34,929 nucleotides of DNA from Lachnospiraceae bacterium (lineage in GTDB: Bacteria; Bacillota; Clostridia; Lachnospirales; Lachnospiraceae): positions 1 to 34,929 of the forward strand of contig JAFSCH010000010.1 in the NCBI GenBank assembly GCA_017436865.1. The letters run 5' to 3'. The notes under the pieces are model-generated. The model saw only the letters and a list, made by a program, of their open reading frames with translations. It was not told the DNA's origin and searched no databases. Positions 15,316 through 21,642 of this stretch are shown here, piece after piece (the stretch's first letter is position 1; every line of letters starts with the position of its first letter). The translations under genes were made by a program, and so were the position numbers.

Positions 15316-17145
15316 CTATTTTATATACTCTTCAAATGGTCCTATAAAAACATTTAAACCTTGCTTTACTAATTCATTTGTAAGAGCATAACCTGATAAA
15401 CGACTCTCTAATGAAGAAAATCTAAGACAACCATTTTCATCCTTTTTAACTAAACAATATTCATGAACACCATTTTGTCCTCTGTAATAACAAATTAATG
15501 GGGAATTTATATCCGGCAAATCATCTATATTTTTTATCTGTACAACACAGTCCCCCTCATTATATTTTTTTATTAGTGATTGAACATCATAAACATTCGG
15601 TCCAACATTTACTACTTCATTTTGTTCGCATGGCATGTTCTCTAATACCGAAGCGATTTCTTTATACGATACCCTTTGCGAAGAATGATTTAAATACTGA
15701 ATTACTGTCCAAACCACCGGATTCGTTTGATGATTATTCCTTGTTCCAACAATATGTTTCATCAACTCATTATATGCCTTGGGTATATTCCTTTTCACAT
15801 ACTCTACAAAGGATATCGCTAATGCAATTAATTTTTTGCGTATTTCACACATATATTCATTTGGCTGATACAATTCACCTGTATGTAAATATGAAATTGT
15901 CATACATTCTCCACGACAAATATTTTTACACCAGCAATTCTGACACTTAACAGATTGCTCCACATTGCACTTAATAAATTTGTTTCTCTTCTCTGAATCT
16001 ATTCCATCGAAAATGTTGCCAATGCAAAAATCTTCATTTCCGTTCATTACAGAACATGCATATAATTTACCATCATTATCAACAGCAATCCTGTTCTGAC
16101 CTGCATCACATCTACATTTTGCAATTAAGCCTTTTTGCACTGCCATCAAAATGAATCCGCCATATAAATCATCACCATTCAATATAGGCTTAATATAATC
16201 AAAATTCCCCATTTTTAACTGTTCTATAAATTGTTCTGTAAGTTTTCTATAACCTAACAATAAATTATCAATATTTATTTTATAGAGTGATGTTTCTGAT
16301 TGTCCAAAATCCCTTACAAGATGTGTACTAATTGCGTCACCTTTCTTAAGCGAATATAGATAGTTATATATTTCATCTACGTTTTCATTATTCTTTGTAA
16401 CAGTAACTGCAAATCCACAATGTTCATTTGTAGTAATATCAATTCCTCTTAACACATCATTAAATGTGCTTTTCCCATTATGATATATTCTATTTGAATT
16501 TCCTTTTTCATCACCATCAATGCTAATTCCATACAAAATATCTGAATGCTGTTCAAAAAAGCGTATATGCTTTTGATTCAGCATTGTGGCATTTGTCGGA
16601 AAAGTAATAATTACTTTTTTTCCCGTTCTGTTTCGTATTGTTTCACAATGATTTTCTATTTCCTGAATAAAATCAAATCTAAGTAATGGTTCACCTGAAC
16701 CAGCTAAATCAATCGTATACATCTTAGCGTTTTTTCCATAATCAAAAACCATAAAATCAATTGCCTTTATAGCTGTATCTATTGATATTTCCTGTTTTGG
16801 AAGATAATCTTCACCACCGAAGCAATATTTGCAATTCAAGTTACATCTTCGAGTCGCATGTATGCATAAAGTAAAATCACTCTTTCCCTCTAAAATATCC
16901 TTTTTGGATTCGTTCGCAAAATCCTCTTCTGCACTTTCTATTTTCTTTCTGCTACTTATTATTTTTTCATATTTTTCTATTTCTTCCGGGTAAAAATTTT
17001 CAATTATTTGCAAAAACTGTGATTCACTTAATTCATTTTTACTGCAAAAACTATCATAAATCTCTTTATTTATCAAAATACTATTATTAATATCTGTAAC
17101 ATGCATTATATAAAGCCCAAAATCGTTTATTAAATTAAATCTCAT
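15316..17145 (-). CDS. Radical SAM/SPASM peptide maturase with C-terminal C39-like domain
   Basis: This 609-residue enzyme probably modifies the two Cys-first precursors. The radical SAM cluster motif CNLNCKYC supplies Cys101, Cys105 and Cys108, and AGSGEPLL (148-155) is the SAM-binding segment. A cysteine-rich SPASM region follows (Cys344, 346, 364, 374, 393, 401, 404, 406, 410, 414, 433), able to hold auxiliary Fe-S clusters. Residues 1-90 may include a precursor-binding element. Residues about 470-609 resemble by eye the order of a C39 peptidase (helix, SYKEIASVL, VYDVQSLIKKY, SPLICYY, HEYCLV), but the catalytic Cys is replaced (PVVWTV where DCGAAC is expected). The start has GAGGAG upstream. 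It follows the CPBP gene by 35 bp. The crosslink type is not predictable from sequence. Confidence 0.88.
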   Translation of the reverse strand: MRFNLINDFGLYIMHVTDINNSILINKEIYDSFCSKNELSESQFLQIIENFYPEEIEKYEKIISSRKKIESAEEDFANESKKDILEGKSDFTLCIHATRRCNLNCKYCFGGEDYLPKQEISIDTAIKAIDFMVFDYGKNAKMYTIDLAGSGEPLLRFDFIQEIENHCETIRNRTGKKVIITFPTNATMLNQKHIRFFEQHSDILYGISIDGDEKGNSNRIYHNGKSTFNDVLRGIDITTNEHCGFAVTVTKNNENVDEIYNYLYSLKKGDAISTHLVRDFGQSETSLYKINIDNLLLGYRKLTEQFIEQLKMGNFDYIKPILNGDDLYGGFILMAVQKGLIAKCRCDAGQNRIAVDNDGKLYACSVMNGNEDFCIGNIFDGIDSEKRNKFIKCNVEQSVKCQNCWCKNICRGECMTISYLHTGELYQPNEYMCEIRKKLIALAISFVEYVKRNIPKAYNELMKHIVGTRNNHQTNPVVWTVIQYLNHSSQRVSYKEIASVLENMPCEQNEVVNVGPNVYDVQSLIKKYNEGDCVVQIKNIDDLPDINSPLICYYRGQNGVHEYCLVKKDENGCLRFSSLESRLSGYALTNELVKQGLNVFIGPFEEYIK

Positions 17146-17180
17146 TATTTTTTTACTCTCCTCTATGTAAATTAATCACT

Positions 17181-18002
17181 CTATTTCCAAAAGATACATT
17201 CCTCCGGCTTAAGCCTTTTTAAAATCATTAATGATATTATTATGTTCGGAATACTAAATAATAACACAGGTATTATTGTATAAAAGACTGTCACTGAATT
17301 CATTGTTTTTGCCACATCCACGTACTGTATATCCGAAACTCCTCTCTGCAAAAATAGCATTGCTAATGATGCAATAAAATCATTCAGAGCATGAATTATC
17401 ATACATATCCAGATATTCCTTGTCTTCAAATAAATAGCTGCTAACAACATACCAAATGCTCCCGTAAATAGAGTTTTGTTTGTCATTTGCACTATCACTG
17501 ATATCGAATTTATCCCAATGTTAAATAAACATTCCCATACATGTATAAAGCCAAAAACAAATCCACTTACCACTAGCACCCAACATAAACCTGCTTTGTT
17601 TTTTGGCAAAACCTTTACCAATCCATTTACAATAATCCCTCTAAACAATACTTCTTCTGAAAAACCAACACACAAAGTGAATATAAATAAAGAAATAAAT
17701 AAATATAACCAATTATCATTTAATTTTCTAGCATTTTCTATACATAATACAGATGTAATACTCTCTAATATAAACTGATAAAAACTTCTTGAAATCGCAT
17801 ATGCGCCGCTCTTTTTAGTCCATATAAAAATTTCTCTTCCTGCTACATAATACATAATTCTAAGCATAATTAATCCCATGAACAATCTATTAGGTATCAT
17901 TCCCCATGTGCTATCTCCTATATCAAAATGAATACCAATTGCATAGGTAATCAATGTCGCAATCATTACAATATTAGGATGTTCACAAATATTCTTTTTC
18001 AT
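17181..18002 (-). CDS. CPBP-family intramembrane metalloprotease (immunity or processing)
   Basis: This is a multi-helix membrane protein of 273 residues from the second of two adjacent ATG codons, chosen because AAGG is then better spaced. The CPBP motifs are intact (numbered from the first ATG): SEEVLFRG (Glu117, Glu118, Arg122), FGFIHV (His155) and HALNDF (His205). CPBP proteins in bacteriocin loci commonly act as immunity proteins or process peptides. Here the gene lies between precursor 1 and the radical SAM gene in the same direction. A decayed relative lies at 23152-23712, sharing nearly identical blocks (GINSIS, AAIYLKT) and the same C-terminal ending. Confidence 0.85.
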   Translation of the reverse strand: MKKNICEHPNIVMIATLITYAIGIHFDIGDSTWGMIPNRLFMGLIMLRIMYYVAGREIFIWTKKSGAYAISRSFYQFILESITSVLCIENARKLNDNWLYLFISLFIFTLCVGFSEEVLFRGIIVNGLVKVLPKNKAGLCWVLVVSGFVFGFIHVWECLFNIGINSISVIVQMTNKTLFTGAFGMLLAAIYLKTRNIWICMIIHALNDFIASLAMLFLQRGVSDIQYVDVAKTMNSVTVFYTIIPVLLFSIPNIIISLMILKRLKPEECIFWK

Positions 18003-18090
18003 CATTTACCTTTCCACATATACTATATCATTTTTTGCTATTTCTATAACTTAAACCCAAAATTATTATTATATTTTCTATTTGTAACAA

Positions 18091-18116
18091 GAGATAGCTA
18101 GAAATCTAGCTATCTC
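18091..18116 (-). terminator. Hairpin after precursor 1 (partial terminator or stabiliser)
   Basis: A perfect 11-bp stem GAGATAGCTAG/CTAGCTATCTC with a 4-base loop starts 10 bp past the precursor stop codon. On the minus strand only TTGTT follows, so it is unlikely to terminate fully. Such hairpins after precursor genes often raise precursor mRNA over downstream genes. The rest of 18006-18125 is featureless. Confidence 0.6.
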
Positions 18117-18125
18117 CTCAATACA

Positions 18126-18290
18126 TTAACTATGATCAGCTGCAAGACTCATAAAGAAAAATATTATAGCAGCCTTTTCTTCAGCACTAAGACCGTTTGA
18201 ACATCCACCATTAATTGCTAACTGGCATTCTTCTGATAATTCTACAAGACCATTATTTGCTAACTTAGCATCTTCTGTATATCTTACCAT
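18126..18290 (-). CDS. RiPP precursor peptide 1 (54 residues, double-glycine leader, Cys-first core)
   Basis: This small ORF has a strong ribosome-binding site (GGAAGGAG). The leader (residues 1-29) contains LVELSEECQLAINGG, a C39-type double-glycine leader. The 25-residue core begins CSNGLSAEEK, has a strongly hydrophobic middle (AAIIFFFMSLAA) and ends DHS. The only core Cys is at position 1; another Cys is in the leader at residue 22. The leader is nearly identical to that of precursor 2, while the cores share only Cys-Ser. It lies at the head of the CPBP-radical SAM operon, so it is the likely substrate of that enzyme and of the C39 exporter. An unmodified bacteriocin is the alternative. 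Confidence 0.82.
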   Translation of the reverse strand: MVRYTEDAKLANNGLVELSEECQLAINGGCSNGLSAEEKAAIIFFFMSLAADHS

Positions 18291-18450
18291 TCTTCTCACT
18301 CCTTCCTTTTGCTATTTACACTCCCTCGAAAAAGCTGTATACTTACCTAGGTACTTTTTCATAAGTGCTGTTTTGGTTGGAATCCGATGAGGTATGCGCA
18401 TAGTTCATCGGATTCTTTTTTATATAAAACAGATTTTTATCTGCCTTATA
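18198..18450. repeat. Copy 1 of the duplicated precursor leader plus 5' untranslated region
   Basis: From the Cys-Ser codons of precursor 1 back through its leader and about 160 bp of upstream DNA, this block is nearly identical to 18734-18983. Sequence identity stops abruptly at the core-coding part and at about 18450. It contains a ribosome-binding region, CCTAGG palindrome, and an 11-bp perfect hairpin GAATCCGATGA (18380-18390)/TCATCGGATTC (18405-18415). A possible extra promoter, -35 TTATGA (18359-18364) and -10 TATACA (18336-18341) on the minus strand with 17-bp spacing, is conserved in both copies. Confidence 0.85.
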
Positions 18451-18466
18451 TCGTTTTACTTTTTAA

Positions 18467-18529
18467 AAGTTATACTATTGTTTGTATTTTTACAATATCT
18501 TTGTGCTGTTTGGGTGTTTACTCGTGCTA
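18467..18529 (-). promoter_or_regulatory. LytTR-type promoter of precursor 1
   Basis: Minus strand: half-site TAGCAC (18524-18529), 15 bp, half-site CAGCAC (18503-18508), 7 bp, TTGTAA (18490-18495), 17 bp, -10 TAACTT (18467-18472), with an alternative TATAAC (18469-18474). It matches the promoters at 13876 and 19829 in every spacing. It would produce a long (about 170 base) structured leader before the precursor ATG. Confidence 0.75.
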
Positions 18530-18589
18530 TTCTGCATTAATTTAAACGTTAATCATTCATTCTGATAGTTTATCACAATATTTATCCAT

Positions 18590-18627
18590 AAAAAAATGGT
18601 TCTGAATAAATTATCCAAAACCATTTT
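18590..18627 (-). terminator. Terminator of the response regulator-precursor 2 unit
   Basis: On the minus strand stem AAAATGGTT/AACCATTTT, loop of 17 bases, followed by seven T (plus-strand A at 18590-18596). It lies 44 bp after the precursor 2 stop codon and upstream of the precursor 1 promoter, so the two precursors are probably separate transcripts. Confidence 0.75.
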
Positions 18628-18670
18628 ACTTATATTTTAAGAAAGAACTTTGTATATTTTTCTTATTTCA

Positions 18671-18826
18671 TTATAATCTAATTGGTCCCCATGGTCCCAA
18701 TCTTATTATATCCGACCAATCTATGTTATTCTTCGAACAACCACCATTTACTGCTAACTGACATTCCTCTGACATTTCTACAAGACCATTATTGACTGAC
18801 TTAGTATTCTCTGTATATCTTACCAT
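18671..18826 (-). CDS. RiPP precursor peptide 2 (51 residues, double-glycine leader, Cys-first core)
   Basis: This small ORF has AGGAG upstream. The 29-residue leader matches precursor 1 almost throughout (LVEMSEECQLAVNGG). The 22-residue core starts CSKNNIDWSD and ends in a Gly/Pro/Trp-rich, basic tail (LGPWGPIRL); it contains two Trp and one Cys at position 1. It lies 166 bp downstream of the response regulator gene, likely co-transcribed with it, and is followed by a good terminator. Different cores on one leader suggest either a two-component peptide or diversification on a shared maturase. The product's structure and activity cannot be inferred from sequence. Confidence 0.82.
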   Translation of the reverse strand: MVRYTENTKSVNNGLVEMSEECQLAVNGGCSKNNIDWSDIIRLGPWGPIRL

Positions 18827-18983
18827 TCTTATTCACTCCTTTAACTATTTACACTCCCTCGAAAAAGCTGTATACTGTCCTAGGTACTTTTTCATAAGTG
18901 CTATTTTGGTTGGAATCCGATGATGTATGCGCATAGTTCATCGGATTCTTTTCTATATAAAACAGATTTTCATCTGTCTTATA
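18734..18983. repeat. Copy 2 of the duplicated precursor leader plus 5' untranslated region
   Basis: This is the partner of 18198-18450, offset by 533-536 bp. It carries the same hairpin GAATCCGATGA (18913-18923)/TCATCGGATTC (18938-18948), the same CCTAGG segment and the conserved -10-like TATACA (18869-18874, minus). It ends about 10 bp past the response regulator stop codon, marking a duplication edge. The hairpin is followed by a T-run on the plus strand, i.e. antisense to the genes, so it is not a terminator for the precursor transcript. Confidence 0.85.
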
Positions 18984-18992
18984 CCATCTTCT

Positions 18993-19793
18993 CTACTCCT
19001 CCGTAATACCCATTCTCTCTCTTTCCTTTTCCGCCCGCAGTCTGTATATTTTATCCATGTGTCTGTCACGCATGTCATTATGATACTTGCGGCTTACAGG
19101 AACCTCTAACGCTCCTGTTACAACTATTACTTTTTCCTTGACTTCCCATATATGATTAAAGTTCACAATATAGCCCTGATGAACATAGAAAAACACGTTT
19201 GGATTCAATCTGTCGTAAATGTCAGAAAGTGTCTTATAGCAAGTCAGCTCACCCTCTGTTGTGTGAAGAATACATTTATTACGCAGTTTTTCGATATAGA
19301 TTATCTTCTTTACAGGAATGATAAACGGCTCTTTTCCGAACGAAATCTGCAAATAGGTATCCTCTGCCATCTCTCTGTCCTTGATATAGCGAACCTCACG
19401 AATACATTTATTGAGCATTTCTTTTAACTCCAAATAGGAAACCGGCTTTTCTAAGTAGCCGGATGCATTAACCTTAAAGGCATCAAAGGCATAATTGCGA
19501 TGACTGGTTACAAAACATATGATTATTTCTTTATTGAATTTACGAATTTCCGTTGCAATTTCCATGCCTGTGTATACGGGCCAATCCTCAGACATTGGCA
19601 TTTCTACATCCAAAAGAATTATGTCAAGATTTTTGCCATTTTCCCGCATATCATCTAACAGCTCTATGCCGGAATGATACTTTGATACATGCAGCTCTAC
19701 CTCTTCCTCACTCATAAAGGCTTTCAAATATCCGCAGATGTCTTCAATCCAATATTCCTCATCATCACAGATTGCCATTTCAAAGACTCTCAT
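18993..19793 (-). CDS. LytTR-family response regulator
   Basis: This 266-residue regulator has an N-terminal receiver domain with acidic pocket CDDEE (Asp10, Asp11), phosphoacceptor Asp62 (ILLDVEMP) and Lys116 (LEKP). A C-terminal LytTR DNA-binding domain covers about residues 145-250 (IIYIEKLRNKCILHT and VHQGYIVNFNHI are typical). This is the AgrA/ComE/PlnC class, which binds paired direct repeats 21-22 bp apart, as seen three times in this locus including upstream of this gene. The likely partner kinase is at 13963-15285. The first ATG is used (GGGGA upstream); an internal Met6 is a possible alternative. Confidence 0.92.
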   Translation of the reverse strand: MRVFEMAICDDEEYWIEDICGYLKAFMSEEEVELHVSKYHSGIELLDDMRENGKNLDIILLDVEMPMSEDWPVYTGMEIATEIRKFNKEIIICFVTSHRNYAFDAFKVNASGYLEKPVSYLELKEMLNKCIREVRYIKDREMAEDTYLQISFGKEPFIIPVKKIIYIEKLRNKCILHTTEGELTCYKTLSDIYDRLNPNVFFYVHQGYIVNFNHIWEVKEKVIVVTGALEVPVSRKYHNDMRDRHMDKIYRLRAEKERERMGITEE

Positions 19794-19828
19794 TACTCTA
19801 TCCCCATTCTATTCTTCATTTTGGTGTT

Positions 19829-19891
19829 ATTTTAGCTTTTATATATACAATTTACAATATGCTTGTGATATTTGGTATCAAAAACGTGCTA
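19829..19891 (-). promoter_or_regulatory. LytTR-type promoter of the response regulator gene
   Basis: Minus strand: half-site TAGCAC (19886-19891), 15 bp, half-site TATCAC (19865-19870), 7 bp, -35-like TTGTAA (19852-19857), 17 bp, -10 TAAAAT (19829-19834). The start would fall near 19822, about 29 bases before the ATG. This predicts autoregulation. The second half-site has one deviation (T for G). Confidence 0.75.
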
Positions 19892-19941
19892 ATTGGTTTT
19901 CTGTTATTTTACCTCAAAGTCGCTATTTTTGAAGTATCAGC

Positions 19942-19970
19942 TTGCTTAACCCTTGCTTTCCTTATATAAT
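19942..19970 (+). promoter_or_regulatory. Promoter of the ABC-F gene
   Basis: On the plus strand -35 TTGCTT (19942-19947), 17 bp, -10 TATAAT (19965-19970), about 50 bp before the ATG at 20022. The -35 is a weak match; the -10 is perfect. Confidence 0.55.
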
Positions 19971-20021
19971 GTTTGAGGTAACAATTTTTGATTGATTTAT
20001 ATATAGAAGAGGTTTGAATCT

Positions 20022-21575
20022 ATGAGTATTTTAAATGTAGAGAATCTTTCCCACGGTTTCGGGGATAGAACGATTTTTACCAATGTGTCCTTCCGTCTCC
20101 TTAAGGGCGAGCATATCGGGCTTGTGGGAGCTAATGGCGAAGGAAAATCTACTTTCATGAATATTATTACCGGAAAGCTAATGCCGGATGAGGGTAAGGT
20201 AGAATGGTCAAAGAATGTGCGTGTTGGTTATTTAGATCAGCATACTGCTTTGCAAAAGGGCATGACGATTCGTGATGTACTTGCTTCTGCTTTTGACTTT
20301 TTATATGAAATGGAAACACGTATGAATGAAATCTGTGACAAGATGGGTGAGGCTTCTGAGGAAGAATTAGAAGCTTATATGGAAGAGCTTGGAACGATTC
20401 AGGAGCTTCTGACCCAGCATGATTTCTATATGATTGATTCCAAAATTGAGGAAGTGGCAAGAGCGTTAGGTATCTTAGAGGTTGGCTTGGATACAGATGT
20501 TACTGATTTAAGTGGTGGTCAGAGAACGAAGGTATTATTGGCAAAACTGTTATTGGAAAAACCTGATATCTTATTATTGGACGAGCCGACAAACTATCTT
20601 GATGTGAATCATATCGAATGGTTAAAGAGATATTTACAGGAATATGAGAATGCATTTATCTTGATTTCGCATGATATTCCTTTCTTAAATAGTGTAATTA
20701 ATTTAATCTATCATATGGATAATGCACAGCTGAACCGCTATGTAGGCGACTATGATAAGTTCCAAGAGGTTTATGCCATGAAAAAGGCTCAGTTAGAGGC
20801 CGCCTATAACAGACAGCAGAAGGAAATTGCTGATCTTAAGGACTTCGTTGCCCGTAACAAGGCGCGTGTTGCTACGAGAAATATGGCAATGTCCCGTCAG
20901 AAGAAGCTGGATAAGATGGAAGTCATCGAGCTTGCGGCTGAAAAGCCAAAGCCAGAGTTCTATTTTAAGGAAGCAAGAACGAGCGGAAGATATATCTTTA
21001 CAACTAAGAGTCTTGTTATCGGTTATGATGAAGCACTTTCCAAACCGCTTAACCTTTCTATGGAACGTGGTCAGAAGATTGTTCTTACCGGTGCAAACGG
21101 TATCGGTAAGACTACTCTGTTAAAGAGTATTCTTGGTCTGATTCCACCATTAAATGGCGGTGTAGAGCTTGGCGATTACTTGGAAATCGGCTATTTTGAG
21201 CAGGAAATGGACCAGTCGGTAACAACCACCTGTATCGAAGAGGTATGGAATGAATTCCCATCCTTTACCCAGTATGAGGTTCGTTCTGCTCTTGCTAAAT
21301 GTGGCCTTACCACAAAGCATATCGAAAGCAAGGTTAAGGTACTTAGCGGTGGCGAACAGGCTAAGGTCAGACTATGTAAGCTGTTAAATAAAGAAACTAA
21401 TATTTTATTGCTCGACGAGCCTACCAACCACTTAGATGTAGACGCAAAGACAGAATTAAAGCGTGCTTTACAGGATTACAAGGGCAGCATCTTAATGGTA
21501 TGTCATGAGCCGGAATTCTATGATGGACTGGCTACCGACGTATGGGACTGCTCACAGTGGAGTCTGAGAATCTAA
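20022..21575 (+). CDS. ABC-F family ATPase (ribosome-associated type)
   Basis: This 517-residue protein has two ABC ATPase domains and no membrane helices. Domain 1 has Walker A GANGEGKST, signature LSGGQRTK and Walker B ILLLDEPTNYLD. Domain 2 has GANGIGKTT, LSGGEQAK and ILLLDEPTNHLD. A basic linker (about residues 245-320, rich in Lys, Arg and Gln) joins them, as expected for ribosome-binding ABC-F proteins acting as translation factors. Length and lack of long extensions suit the YbiT/YkpA group better than an antibiotic-protection subtype. It is a single gene with its own promoter and terminator, next to but pointing away from the RiPP locus. Confidence 0.9.
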   Translation: MSILNVENLSHGFGDRTIFTNVSFRLLKGEHIGLVGANGEGKSTFMNIITGKLMPDEGKVEWSKNVRVGYLDQHTALQKGMTIRDVLASAFDFLYEMETRMNEICDKMGEASEEELEAYMEELGTIQELLTQHDFYMIDSKIEEVARALGILEVGLDTDVTDLSGGQRTKVLLAKLLLEKPDILLLDEPTNYLDVNHIEWLKRYLQEYENAFILISHDIPFLNSVINLIYHMDNAQLNRYVGDYDKFQEVYAMKKAQLEAAYNRQQKEIADLKDFVARNKARVATRNMAMSRQKKLDKMEVIELAAEKPKPEFYFKEARTSGRYIFTTKSLVIGYDEALSKPLNLSMERGQKIVLTGANGIGKTTLLKSILGLIPPLNGGVELGDYLEIGYFEQEMDQSVTTTCIEEVWNEFPSFTQYEVRSALAKCGLTTKHIESKVKVLSGGEQAKVRLCKLLNKETNILLLDEPTNHLDVDAKTELKRALQDYKGSILMVCHEPEFYDGLATDVWDCSQWSLRI

Positions 21576-21610
21576 GTTTTGGATTTGTCTTACTTTTTGA
21601 GGTATATAGC

Positions 21611-21642
21611 AAGGGGGCGTTCATACGAACAGCCCCCTTTTA
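21611..21642 (+). terminator. Terminator of the ABC-F gene
   Basis: Stem AAGGGGGC-GTTC with GAAC-a-GCCCCCTT and loop ATAC, followed by TTTT. It separates the ABC-F gene from the convergent AAA ATPase gene that ends at 21643 and could also act weakly for that gene. Confidence 0.85.

Noticed and set aside
18671-18826. Streptide-like Lys-Trp crosslink motif in precursor 2
   Set aside because: Streptide uses Lys-x-x-x-Trp. Here Lys and Trp in CSKNNIDW are separated by four residues, and precursor 1 has no Trp, so the motif does not explain both substrates.
18126-18826. Classic sactipeptide or lanthipeptide with several thioether rings
   Set aside because: Each core has only one Cys and the locus has no LanB, LanC or LanM gene.
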